Assembly: GCA_964304625.1 (NCBI GenBank)
Contig: OZ199839.1
Location: 11,594,001 to 11,658,000 of the forward strand
Length of the DNA: 64,000 nucleotides
From: Kudoa neothunni
Lineage: Eukaryota > Cnidaria
Reading direction: 5' to 3'
Shown: positions 36,458-48,998 of the stretch, piece by piece
Numbering within the stretch: position 1 is the stretch's first letter
Layout of the letters: each line of letters opens with the position of its first letter
Program-made: the position numbers and the translations under genes
Notes under the pieces: generated by a model
The model's database searches: none
The model's input: the letters and a program-made list of their open reading frames with translations, nothing else
What the model was told of the DNA's origin: nothing

Positions 36458-36889
36458 TCCTGGATTTTCTGATAAATACTAAATCAATGTGTACGTGTAT
36501 TGGAAAATAATGATCCTCTTAACGTTACTTCGCCAAAACTTATGAATAGTGTGAAAATAAGTCGTTGGAATAAACAGCTTAACAAGTAGTTGTTGGACTG
36601 GGGGAGTATAGAATGGCAGACAATTATGTAGACCTAAAACCAGAAAATATGCCACGTTAAGTTGCTGAATTGTAATAACAAACAAACGCGATCACAAACA
36701 AACACACTTATTTAAACAACAAACAAACAGATCCCTTACACGTTATATAGTGAGTAGATTGTTGAAAGCAGATGCACAAAACGCATTAAAAAACGACAAA
36801 GGTTTTAAAACGTAATCAAATTCACTAAGTTCAAAAAACACATCCAAACGATGACATAAAACTACTTAAATAACTATTAACTAGAATTT
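36458..36889. other. 432-bp spacer between co-Smad stop and SLC37 start
   Basis: Both flanking genes run on the minus strand. Just before the SLC37 ATG (36457) the minus strand reads TTTATCAG then AAAATCCAGGA, so an AG acceptor sits 11 nt upstream of the start codon. That would allow a 5' UTR intron or a trans-splice site. No terminator or polyadenylation signal could be singled out with confidence. Confidence 0.4.
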
Positions 36890-39800
36890 TTATAGTTTGT
36901 TGTCGGATGGCAGAGTGTTCTGAGATTGTTCAAAGTGGGCATTATTGGCTACACATGCCTCATGAAAAAAGGCCCAGAATCGGCCAGAAATCTCTTCAAC
37001 AAATGCGATCGCATCATTAGCGTACAACTCAATCCAACAAGGAGTACTAGACACTGCATTCCTGCTGTAGTTGTATCCCCATCCTTTAACAAAGCTCAAG
37101 CTAAATGGAAGATTTCAATGAGTTGCCAGGTGGATATCCCTCAAGGATAGAATAATACCTTATTACGCATCGATTGTGTAGGGTTTCGATTGTAGTTTTG
37201 AATTTGTTTAAAATCTCATTTATTTGTGAACGATTGTAATTGGAATCGTTGTTGAGGTTCTGTTTGTAGTTTTGAATCATTTGCTCAAGTATAGCAAGGG
37301 ATTGTTCGGTTTCGCGTACAAAATATTCCCAAATAAAAACGTGAACCGATACATCGGTCAGAACTTTGTGGACTGCCCCTCCTACTGGGCTTTTCGACTC
37401 AACATCCATAAAATAGCTGTGTATGAAAATGCTGCCCTCGCTCAAACATCTGATAGATATGTTTCCGTCAGATCGTTTCTTGATGCGAATTCCCTTTCCT
37501 AACAAATTAAGAAAATATAAGTAAATTCTAATTTAGGGTAATATAATCTAGTTTTTGTTAGAGATTAATATATACTAATCACAACTTTTTAAAGGAACTA
37601 TAAAAATATTATAACATCCCGAATTTTTAACCTTTTTAAAAATTAGGATATATTGCGGAAATTATAGATTAATGTATTTCTATCAAGATAATTTCAAATT
37701 GAGACTGGTCATTAATTATTAAAAAATAGATCAAACATAAATAGTTATTTTATTGCGTAATTACGGTATAACAAATAATTCAAAAAAATTAAACTAATAA
37801 CATAAATAAGAAAATACTAACTAAATCTTTTGTGCATATAATTAATCCCAAATATTCACAAAGAATTAACCCCACTCTTTTCGGATTCTGATTTAATAAT
37901 TACAGAAACCTGGTAAAAATTTAAATCTTTAGAGATTAAATTTCTGAAATACTTTAATAAAAGATTTAATAAACATAATTAGAATTTTATCAACTTTTCC
38001 TAAACGCATAAAGTGGTTATAATTTACCTATGTTATTGATGCATCGATTGACCGCATCATCTCTATTTGAGCTGGTGTTTAGCTGAGCAACACTAAGACG
38101 AAAACTATTCTTTTTAATCGTCGACACGTTTGTGTATCCATCAACGTAGGCATCTCGAATGCATACAGGAACGTGGGTCACGTCTCCAACTTGTTTGTCG
38201 TATTCGTGATAGATGATGCTACACCACGAGTTATGACTCCCGATCTCACCAATTGGATGGAAATCTACAAACATTGATTGTGGAGGTGAACACAAAGGTT
38301 TAAAAAGACCTACCCAATGTGGATGACTCAACACTATATCTGTCAGTAGAAGTGTCGTCCGAATGGAAAATGTAGGAATCGGCAATTTGCTGGCCGGACA
38401 TGTATTGCGATTTGTTTTTGGTGACAATGTCTAAATTAGATTGTGATGGGTGCAATCGAAAAAACCACTAGAATTAATGATATAAGGTTAACAATTACAC
38501 TTTCCATCCATCGAGATGATCATATTATTGGCAGGGATGTGTTGATTGGAGTTGATAGTAAATAGACCGCAATTTTTTCCATTCTCAACCACTAAAAAGT
38601 GGATATTTTGTCGGTCAAAATAACAATAACGATCATAAAATAAAAATTTACCATGAACAGGAGTGAGATCGTTGGTGCTAGTGGTAGGAGTGTTTTCTTT
38701 ATTTTCCTCATTATTGGTCATGAGTAATTTGAGCTGGTTCCTGATCTCCTCAAATCCATCATTCGCCGCAACATTTCTCGTTGGTTCGACAGTGTCTGCC
38801 TCTTCTTCCACCGGAAGGAATGGTGTGTTTGTTTTAGGGCACACGCCGTTGTTGGCCATTTGAATTGGGTGGAATTCTGTTTGTGCTGGTTGTGGTTGGT
38901 ACATCGAACCATACAGTTGGTTTGTAGTCGGCATAGACTGACGAGAACTCAAAGAGAGATTCTCGTAATAAGAAACATTATCTTCGAATGGATTGAATGG
39001 AGGATTGTAAATAAGGTCAGAGATGGTAATATTGTTGGTTGTGGAGTTATTAAAACTGTCGGCGGAAAAAGGATATTGCGATTGATCATCGTTGCTAACC
39101 TCTGTTGGAATACGACATTAACCAAATTCTCACCACACTATAGACATACCAAGAACCAATCGACTATCAATAAAAGTATAAAAGTTTCCCATCAAACTTT
39201 TTTGGATGAACAATGACGTCAACACATAATGGTAAGGATTAAGACAAACGAGATGGTCGTCTGAATGGAAAGGATGCTGACATCGAGGTACAGAATTAAG
39301 ATCGTTTTTCGATCTCACATATGGTGATCGAAACAACCTAACAACCAGGTAAAGTTGAGAATGAAACAGCGATAAACAAAGAGATTAGTTGTTGGATACG
39401 AAAATGATTTACTGGAATGATAAAATGTGAGGGAACCGTTTGTTTCCATCCACCTGAAGACGACCATCCTGAGTTTTATTGATCACACAACAACTGTCAG
39501 AAATACGACCATTGGTGATGAGTGCAATGAGAATATTTTTGATGGATGAGCATTCCCTCCTCATGCGTCTTACCAGCGAGACTATACTTTTGCGTATGGT
39601 TATGCTGGATAGAAAACCGTTTTGATTTTCTCTCTATAAATTGGGTTACATAAAATATGAGAGTAGGATATTTGTTATCAAACACCATCCAACAAAACAA
39701 CTCAAAATTAAAAACAAATCAATTAGTATCGGATGATAATGGTGCAGCAAACAAAACTCACCTCCGATAACCACACGAACAGCTCAACCACATAGTTGAA

Positions 39801-40034
39801 ACCAGATACCAATCTGTTATTAGCCACAAGGTCATTAATGTATGTGTAGAGCAGTTGTTCATCTTCGTATTGTGCGTTTGGCGAAGAGAGAAAGTTGTAG
39901 GCAGCAAGAATCTCACTTTGTTCTTGGTTTGCTGGTCTCAAATGAGACAAGCTGATAGACCTACCGACGGTTGATCTATCATCGTGTAGCTGTAGGTTGT
40001 TTCTATCAACCATGGATAGATATTTACGAAGCAT
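36890..40034 (-). CDS. Smad4: divergent co-Smad (Smad4/Medea-like), 9 exons, 709 aa
   Basis: Exons, 5' to 3': 39762-40034, 39413-39633, 39150-39337, 38652-39101, 38499-38591, 38314-38430, 38028-38264, 37159-37498, 36890-37100; introns 48-529 bp, phases consistent. Co-Smads pair with phosphorylated receptor Smads in TGF-beta/BMP signalling and bind DNA. The MH1 domain (about aa 95-215) shows SIVSLVRRMRREC, LIALITNG (as in Smad4), the DNA-contact hairpin TQDGRLQVDGNKRFPH and CLNPYHYV. The zinc ligands Cys (DSCCV), Cys (PRCQHPF), Cys and His (CLNPYHY) are kept. The linker is polar. MH2 (from about aa 460) shows NSWCSIIYHEYDKQVGD, NNIGKGIRI, RCLSEGSIFIHSYFMDVES, GGAVHKVLTDVSVHVF, then a Smad4-style insertion of about 50 residues, and SFVKGWGYNYSRN with SSTPCWIELYAN. 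No C-terminal SSxS, as expected for a co-Smad; an unusual tail ends NTLPSDNKL. Start ATG 40034 is the first in frame. Overall very divergent. Confidence 0.88.
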
Positions 40035-42377
40035 GTTGTGATTAGGTATGTGTAAATGCTAACAACGGGTTATCTTGCTCTGATTTAGGTCGGATTGCGA
40101 GTTTGTAGCTGAAGGTCGGACTCAATAGCTAGAAAAAGGGGATTTAACCAACTTAACACTTTGATTGTAATTTATATATCATTAATTTATTATTGGGTAG
40201 AGTTATGCGATAAATCGTTCATTAAAATTAAATCGAATTAATGGATTAAGATTAGACATTGAAATTGTTCGTTATTTGAGGTTGTAACTGCAAGATATAC
40301 ATAGAATCTTATAAGCGCGATGATCGGACACATTTTAAACAACCTACCATTATAGTAAGTGATTGTAGTTGATTACTTTTAGTCCGCTGGGTTATCTACT
40401 TTAATTGTGAGGCAATAAATAGTATACTATTAGCAGCAGCAGCTTGAAAATATTGAAATTCACCGATAAACAAACCAATTAGTCACGCCAATTCTAGTTT
40501 ACTGCTATTTGTGACTATTTCTAGACAGTTGATTGTGTTTAATCGAGTTGTTATCAGGAATTGAATTCAATTTCCACAACAACAATATCTCACTCTAACT
40601 ATATTCAATCGCTTTTTCGTCACCAAAGTTATTTTTTATTATACATTAAAACCTCAAAGACACTGTTAATGTCAGCGAACCGGTTTCAAATTCTACCACC
40701 ATTCAATTGACGAATGTGTTGAGTTATTTTCGGTAACGATTAAGATTATATTATTTGATAATGATTACATAAATTTATCTTCTGTTTCACAGAGTACAAA
40801 AAATTATTCATTTCACTAAATTACTTACATGCTCAGTTACTTAGTTTCTCGAGAGCAATATTCACAATATTTATTTGTTAGACGTTTCTCACAAACAAAT
40901 ATTTAGGATTATCCCACCCACTTGGTTTCACCGCATACCCAATTATTCTCCCACAACAGTCATTGTCGGTTACTTAGGTTTAATTCAGAAACAAATATAA
41001 GCAATAAACCAGCCTCAACCTGCACAATCAAACACCCTCACATTCTTATTTCTAATCAGTGGTGGATGACATATATCTCGAACAAATCAATTTTATCTTA
41101 TTAATAACTTGATTATAAGATTAATCTGAAGTATATATCCTTTTATTAAAACAAAAGGAGAACGAGTTTTCATAATAAAAACCCAACTACGGATTTTAAT
41201 CGGTTTACAGCTGGAAATAGGCAGTGTTATAGTAAATGCCCCCTAAGTCAATGATGCAATTGTCCTCTTTCTCACCAAATAGGGTTATCAGCTGACCTAT
41301 ACTTAGTTATGACGAACGATTTTAATATTATCTTTTGAATTTATCGGTTATCAGTCGGTTTAAACGAAAGAAAATTATCTTTTATTATTGGCCGTTAACG
41401 TAAACACTCTGGCGCCCACTGCATAATCACCGTTCCCAGCCTACTTCGACGTAATAGTTTTTATGGTGATTTTATGCGTGTTCGGTTGACGATTTGTTAA
41501 TAGTCCCGTAGTATTTGATCAATTTTAGCTGTACATGCCTGGAAAATAACTTCACAATTGTGAATATCGTGATTTTAATCGAACTGTTTATACACACCAC
41601 CAAGCACTACTAACACTTGTTCACCGTAGTTGTATCTCACAAAAGTGACACCAGAGTACAAGACACTTTATTTAAATTGAACTTATACATTAGGCTGAGG
41701 AAATATTTTACTTGGTCTATATATCAGAACGTTTATTATTTTTAGATTATTAATATCATAAAGCTAAAAGGTCCTCACCTCTTATTCATGGAAATTTCAA
41801 ACACGTTGAAAACTATTTCATTGAACCATTCCGATAATATATAATCGAATCTGATTAATTCTAATCACTCAACATAAACGGGCATGTTTCACATATGAAT
41901 GTAGTTTCTTGTTATCGAATTTAGCTTTATTGTCTAAAATTCTCCCCCAACCTCCGCCTCATCTATTCTTTTGATTATTATAGATTTTGTGTTATAAACT
42001 AGATTTAAAACAAGAATTAGGCTCGTAAATAATACAGAGACCATAAATCAGCACCGTTCCTAGTCGATACATGATATATGAACGACGTCACGACGGGCGT
42101 GATTTGCAGCTATGTAAATTTCGTCTTTAACGTCTCATTAACTTTCATTAAACAAATGGAATTTCCTCATTGACGCCGAAAATATTCAAAAACTCATCCA
42201 ATATAACTAAACACGCACATTTAAATTAAAGTCCTCGCTTATTTGGTTTAGAGTAATTTACGTAACTGTTTAATCTTAATCGTATAAATAAATTGGAAAC
42301 GAGGGAGTACATGCCTCCCCTAATTTTACCTTTTCCACATGCTTGATATTCCCGATTTTATTCAAGAATTATTACGC
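40035..42377. other. upstream region of the co-Smad gene; no other gene
   Basis: About 2.3 kb, less AT-rich than average and likely to hold the 5' UTR and regulatory DNA of the co-Smad gene. The frame at 40922-41104 has no similarity to anything I know. No specific binding sites can be supported. A 200-N gap follows (42378-42577). Confidence 0.4.
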
Positions 42378-42577
42378 NNNNNNNNNNNNNNNNNNNNNNN
42401 NNNNNNNNNNNNNNNNNNNNNNNNNNNNNNNNNNNNNNNNNNNNNNNNNNNNNNNNNNNNNNNNNNNNNNNNNNNNNNNNNNNNNNNNNNNNNNNNNNNN
42501 NNNNNNNNNNNNNNNNNNNNNNNNNNNNNNNNNNNNNNNNNNNNNNNNNNNNNNNNNNNNNNNNNNNNNNNNNNNNN
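42378..42577. other. assembly gap (200 N)
   Basis: Exactly 200 N, a placeholder. All open frames across it are artefacts. It lies 100 bp downstream of the stop of the copy 1 membrane-protein gene and may hide that gene's true 3' exon. Confidence 0.95.
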
Positions 42578-42677
42578 TATTCGAATACCATACATATGTA
42601 TGGAAACGCAGACACAAAGTGTTACCAAACAGCAATCTTAACACAATTTGTTGGATTAAATTAAAACAGATCAAAAA

Positions 42678-43387
42678 TCACAATGAATAACTCCAATTAT
42701 GAAGGTGAATTTCGCACAATCTAGATCTGTGACCTGAGACGCCAGCATATACACAAGAATCATTGACACCAGCAAATATTGTGCACAGCAAGTGTGATAA
42801 AACACGCCCAATGGAGTCATATATCGAACTATAAACAGTTAGTGTAAGAAAAACGAAAACAGAATAAAAATCACTGAATGTTGACACGAGAGGAGCAAAG
42901 AGTAGCGAACCTTCTACACAGCTAACTACAGTAAAATATAATGAAGAAGAACATTCAATACGGTTCTTACTCACCTATTCTCGTGTAACCTAAACGTAGA
43001 GAATAGAGCGTTATTCAAAAAATTAACTCAAAATCTGATACCTTGGTTGTTTTCCATATGATCAGCGTCTAAAAGGTTGTAATCTATCTGTATACCTCCA
43101 GAAAAATCAAAATATTTACATATGTATTCAAACATGGATTTGCTGTAGTAGCAAATGTAGGCATCACTAATTTTTTGATGTTTCTTGCATAAAGCAATGG
43201 ATCCCAAGATAGATGGAACCTTTGCTGTGGTTGTGTTCTTGTCGAAAGGGGGATAAATGAAATTTTGTGAAAAGCAACCCACCACAAAGATAAATATATT
43301 GATAGAGTAGCACACTAATGCCACTATGGATAGTAGTTGCTTTCTCTTGACAAGTTTAACGTTATAAACCCTTTCAGCTGGAAACAT
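42678..43387 (-). CDS. claudin-like four-TM family protein, copy 1 (3 exons, 202 aa as read, 3' end uncertain)
   Basis: Exons: 43042-43387, 42975-42989 (15-bp micro-exon), 42678-42925. TM1 is LLSIVALVCYSINIFIFVVG. The first extracellular loop has the family signature ILGSIALC...ICYYSKSMF (two cysteines 11 residues apart), then CKYFDFSGG. The second hydrophobic stretch is STFSDFYSVFVFLTLTVY and the third is VLSHLLCTIFAGV. Exon 1 equals exons 2 plus 3 of copies 2 and 4, so one intron is missing here. The expected fourth helix, present in the other copies, is absent: after the third helix the frame runs to a stop in HLHNWSYSL. The adjacent gap may hide a real last exon, or the copy may be truncated. 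An alternative last junction (donor after TIFAG) keeps the same frame. Confidence 0.6.
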
Positions 43388-44122
43388 TAAACTATTTAAT
43401 ATTAGATAAGCTGATTTCTATTTAATTTTAGCCTATGGAGAATGTTTGTTTTGGGCAGATTTGCCTCTGATTATATGATACGTTCCTAATACAAGACAGT
43501 TATTCCAATTTTATCGTTTTAAAAATTTGGACGCAATCATTCTTTAGTAAATTTAATAATGGCTTGAGAATTAATTATTTTTTGCACTAAAATTTTTAAA
43601 TATATATGATAGATGTTAGTTTATATAAAGATGATTAAAATACGTAGAGATTAAGTATTTTTTTTTATTAATTTCATTATGATCCAACAGTTTATTGCTT
43701 GAAATATAAGCTTTTAATTGTTATTATTGAGAATTAGAATTTAATATTTATACATAAATTACTGTTTCAATTTTAATATAAAGTATCAACTTTTGTCTTG
43801 GTTGATTAAATAAAATAAACTATATATTATTTATAGTAATTATTTAATATATTTTCTCACATAATAATGATTATTTGAATATGAACTTTTAGTATTAATT
43901 TGGCTTGATGAGCGAAAATAATTTAAAAACTATTTTTAACGATAGATATCGACGAAATAATGGATTAATCTCATAAACACTTTTTGTAAAGTTCGGAGAG
44001 ATTATCGCACTTATTTGATTGATATGATAATTCTAAAATTCCGCGCTTAATAAAGTTAAATAATATATGAAAAAACAACAAATTTGTTGATAATAAGAAG
44101 GAAACGTGCAAAATTAAAAAAA
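43388..44122. other. spacer between array copies 1 and 2
   Basis: AT-rich, no coding sequence seen. The first bases upstream of ATG 43387 presumably include the copy 1 promoter, but no element can be named. Confidence 0.4.
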
Positions 44123-45135
44123 CTATAAATCTAATTTATCGTATGCCTGGTGGCGATTTTCCTTTAACAGAATGACAAAAATCAATGTAGGTATCAAACG
44201 AAAGGCCAAACACATCCAAAATATTGCGAACGAATACCCAATGTTCGAACCATCTATCAGCTTTTTTGAATGAGAAATTTGATTTGTGATAATTACATTA
44301 TTTATTATGGAAATTAAACCTAATATAATATAATTAATATAATATAACTAATATAATATAATAAAAATAATATATCAGAAGAAATGGCTATCAGAACGAT
44401 TTACATAATCCGAGAGAACAAAGAGTCACAATTTCGTATCTCATTCCAGCCAATGTTGCAACCAAGACGAATATATCCAAGATTATATAGATTAGAAACA
44501 AAATATGGAATGTTGCTCCAATTTTTGAAAGGCATTTAACTAATGAAAAATTAGATATTATGGGGACGTAATATCAGATACAGAATCTGTGATCGAGCTT
44601 TACAAACAAAAATAATTGTCCCTTGGAGACCTCTAAGATTATAATTATTAATAAAAATTTTTATGATAATCTTTATTTAGTTATTGTAAAATAGAGTAAT
44701 ATCTACAAAGTGGAAGTTAATATAATATGATAAATATCTGCTGTATTTAGACACTTACTTGTATATTTTGAAAAATAATCTTTTGTAACATTTCGCGCGT
44801 CACAAACTAAAAATATGGTCAACAATATTAGAAATCGATATTCTAGATGTTTTGACCTCCAAATGAGAACATGGAACTTTTATAGTAACAATCGATATAG
44901 TTGTTTCCATCGAATCCTTTGCATGTAGTCAATGTCCCGTATATCTGTATTTCTTGGACATTATAGCCGTCGGAGTGTTTTAATATGAGGGTTTGATTAA
45001 AATACGCAAGGAATATTAATATGAATTCAATTAATTCGCATATTAGAGCGAGTGGAACATAATAAATTCTTATCTAAAATAGTGTCAACAAAATAACGAA
45101 ATATATTGTTATACCTTTTCTAAACCATGCGCCAT
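44123..45135 (-). CDS. claudin-like four-TM family protein, copy 2 (6 exons, 222 aa)
   Basis: Exons: 45115-45135, 44857-45073, 44759-44806, 44582-44632, 44405-44539, 44123-44319 (21, 217, 48, 51, 135, 197 bp). Intron 1 is phase 0, the rest phase 1. The start is MAHGLEK, then TM1 PLALICELIEFILIFLAYFN, an extracellular loop with LILKHSDGYN, GTLTTCKGFDGNNYIDCYY (cysteines 10 residues apart) and KSSMFSFGGVCDARN. TM2 is GATFHILFLIYIILDIFVLV, TM3 CSLGLCLISIINNVIITN, TM4 YSFAIFWMCLAFRLIPTLIF, and a short cytosolic tail ends AYDKLDL. Topology and the paired cysteines suggest the claudin/PMP22 superfamily, but identity is too low to name it, and the first loop is longer than in claudins. No open frame here is long enough to reveal it unspliced. 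Confidence 0.72.
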
Positions 45136-45453
45136 ATCTGCGTCAGTTAAATTTCAATGGATTTTTAAAGCTTATTAATATTAATAATTTCCGAATCCAT
45201 TGATATGATTACGAAATGAAATAAATCAAAAGTTAAATATGCGATAATTAAGATTTTTAATCTTTTTCCATTAAAAAATAGAAAAATGTTATAATTTTGG
45301 GATAGTAATCATAGTGACAACATAATATTCGTTCCTTTTGATATTACAAAAGTTAACAAATTTTTGGATAATCATTAAAATTTTTAATGTGCCGCTAACG
45401 ACTATCACGTGAGCGTCAAAGTCTAAGATAAAGCATGTTGGAATAAATTGAAA

Positions 45454-45490
<37 letters not shown>

Positions 45491-48471
45491 AAGAATCGAG
45501 GATTATATAATAAATTGTGTTAAGATTGTTGCAACTATTATTCATAACACTATGATCAAAAATACAACAGTAATCTTCTTCGAGATAATAGTAGTTTATA
45601 TATATAATAAAGTAATTAACCACTATCTTGAGGATTCTAATGCTTGATAATTAAAGGTCCTTATTTTGTATTAATAGAATCCCATAGATATTCTAACAAA
45701 TTGTTTATTTATTTTTAATGATTTAACAAATAAAACCTGGTAAAAAAAATTGAAAATAATATTTTTTTATATTTTTAGCAAATAGATTGTTAAGAATTAG
45801 ATTAGATAATACACTGACAGACCATTTAAATTAGAAAATAAGCAATCTTACCAACAATAAAATATTATCATTGTTATTTATGCGATTTTTTAATTTGGAT
45901 AATGTTTAAATAATTTTCTCGCTCATATCTTTATGGCGGACAAATAAGAAATGTTCCAGAATATTTTTAAATATTATTAAAATTTCATTTGGTTGTAAGA
46001 AGTATTCTAGAATAAAAATATCATCACGCTATTATTAATCTAATTTTCAGTCAGTTATTATTTGTTAAATTCAAATATTGAATCTTCAGTATGTGATTGT
46101 TTATTTTAACGATATGTGAAAATAATATTTATGGTGGTGGCCATGATAGAGTTTAACATTCTCAAAAATAATGGTATAAATTTTGATATTATTAAATAAC
46201 TTAATATAATTAATATGAAAATAATAAATATCACAATCAGTAATTTTTATTTTAGTGGCAAATATAACTTAATAACTATATTCAGTTAATAAATACTAAT
46301 AGTCTATTTAAAATGGGTTTTAATAAACTTCATGTATTGATTACATAGATCTTAACAATATTGGATTAAAGCTTACTTATATAATTAAAATAATGCATTA
46401 TTTGTAAGATTAACAATTTCGAAAAATAAATATAAATGTTAGAGAAAAATTTTATAAATCAATAAATGCGGATATTTACTCGACTTTTTGATTATTTTCT
46501 ATTAAAAGATATAATAAACAAATAAACGTATGTAATTATGAAACATAATTCAGCCAATATAGTGATTATTAAATTTTTATACATAAGTAAATATTTTACA
46601 AAAATAATATTAACGAATATATTTCTCACATTAACATCCCCATACCGTGCAATTCTAAATTGAATTTGCTTATAAGGTGTAAATCTTTTAATTCAAATAT
46701 ATTGTGATTGATATAAAAATGATGAGCAGATTGATAATGTCATTTTTCTTTTTTTTAAATTATGTTAGGATGTAGACATTTCGAACCCATTAAACCCACA
46801 ATAAATATTAGTATTAAACGTGATAATAGAAAATTTTGTGAATTGTAAAGAATGGTTTTTAAATCAATTAAATAAAAATTTTATATAACTTGATAAAATA
46901 AAATTAAATCGAACTAAAAACTAAAAAAACTCAAAATATTCTAATTTAGTTGTACTTTCTTAAAATTACTGACTCTTAATAATGACAATATTCAAAATTT
47001 TATCAAAATATAGATAAAATATTACCGAAATTAATCATCAAACCCACGAGAATAAATCTAATAGTTTCCATTTTGTTTCTACAATTATGATACATTGTAT
47101 AAATTGAAGTTTTTGTTATAAAATTTGATGTGGTTATCGTCGCACCTGATTATTTAGCTTTGTTAATCTAATCTGTATTTAAAAGTAAAATTTAAAGGAA
47201 AGGACAACTTTTTATACTAAACATTGATAGTGAATATAAATAAATATTTGAATTAAAAATTCTTTCCTCTCTTTTCAAATAAATTACAATTTTAATTACA
47301 CACAATTACAATTGTTTAAATAAATCCATGCTCAATCACTATAAATTGGCTTTAGAATATGGAAAAAATAATAAATAAAATTAAATATTATTTATAGATA
47401 CATTAACTACGATTATATCTAAATCGTGGTCGTTATGATGATTATTTTTATAATAATTAAAAGACTTAAAAGTAATCAGATTATTTTTTAAATGACTTTT
47501 CAAATGGTTTATGATAAATTAAAAGATACATTGATGATTTTTTAAGTTAAAATGTAAATCGATTAAAAATTTATTTTATCAAACCTAATAATATTTCGAG
47601 AAAAAACTTTATCCATATTTAAAAACACCTAATGGTAATTTTCATCTCAGAGTTAAATTTATATAAATACCTCTCGTGTATTGTATATTTAAATTGGGTC
47701 CAAAAAATCACATATAGACATAACGAAGTTGCTGGAGACTATAACTAATAATTAAATTTACGGCGCCTTCTCCACCTAATTAAGCTAACTTCACATTATT
47801 TTACTGTCGGGCCTGAACGGTCTTGCGTGTGTTTATTCTGAGTTTCAATGAGCGTGATTAAAAACGCAACAGGAGTCATACATTAATTTATATAGTATAA
47901 CTAGTTGTTTAATTTTGATTCGTAACAATATTCCGATCATAATTTTATGATATATACATTATTAAGCAGGTTATACATGGTATAGTTTTAATAACAGCAT
48001 GTGTTTAAATTATAATTTTTAAAAAATTAAACAAAATAAAAAAATCGTCCACTTTTATAAGTCTTGATACAATATAAAACTAATAAATATTATTTTCCAT
48101 AAAGAATTATGCCTTAATTCATAAAAAAGAGGAATATGACGTACATTTAATTAATAATATTTTAAAAATAAAAGTAAATATAAAATATATTAAAATTTTC
48201 TCGTAATAACAGAGGATGGTAATTTTTTCAAATTAATCGTGGTCTTAGTATTTATTTACGAGTATTTTATTTTTGTATCAATGAAACTAAAAATACAATT
48301 CTAATTTATACCTCATTTTTATATTTAATTTCATGTATTGCGACATAAATACAAAATTTCAATGTTTTACATCTTTGGCTTCAGAATAACAAACGATAAT
48401 ATCCGTAACAGATTAATCATCATTTAGAGTGGAATATTTCATGAAATACTTAAATAAATTTAACCCTACCG

Positions 48472-48522
48472 ATACTGAGTACTGAGTACTGGGTACTGGG
48501 TACTGACTACTGACTACTGACT
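48472..48522 (+). repeat. minisatellite, about 6 units of a TACTGRG-like 7-8-mer
   Basis: Tandem GAGTACTG-type units grade into GGGTACTG and then GACTACTG (for example TGAGTACTGAGTACTGGGTA at 48476). Unit length is 7-8 bp. The drift along the tract suggests stepwise duplication. Confidence 0.85.
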
Positions 48523-48923
48523 CGGGTATTTTAAGACCCCAAATTGACTATTTTATTTCTATATTGAGTGCATTTCTATCTGATAATAGAATTTATAATT
48601 TACCGGCTAAAGATTTATTCACAAAATAAGACATAGTTTTCCTTATTTCATTTAATACTTGTATTTTTTCTAAACCTCATACATTTATTAAAAAATGCGA
48701 ATCATGAAAAGAAATATTTATTAAAAAATATTGTTATTGGTTAACTATAATTAATCCGACTAACCATTCAATTTGTTTTCGCCTTCGCATATTGGGGTAA
48801 CAATATTTCTCATAAATTTTTCGCTTTTCTTGGATTTTAGTACGAGTCCTAACAACAATTTAAAGATTTAGAAAACTCTTTAATTGTTAGTATAAGAGTT
48901 ATAACCAAAGTCAACTAATGCAC

Positions 48924-48998
48924 GATCAATAGCACAGCGGAATGGTGCCATTGTCTTTTGAGCTAGGGCTCATAGGTTAGAACCTCGTCCGCGACCAT
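48924..48998 (+). repeat. tRNA-like internal promoter boxes (possible tRNA-derived SINE or tRNA pseudogene)
   Basis: TAGCACAGCGG at 48930-48940 fits a pol III A box, and GGTTAGAACC at 48975-48984 is a degenerate B box at tRNA-like spacing. The T stem pairs only over three bases and no acceptor stem forms, so it is not a functional tRNA. Chance similarity is possible. Confidence 0.25.

Noticed and set aside
38663-39216. Plus-strand frames inside the co-Smad gene
   Set aside because: Antisense shadows of spliced MH1 and linker exons.
45423-45623. Minus-strand 66-aa frame
   Set aside because: It is driven by a (TA)n tract translating as repeated YI.
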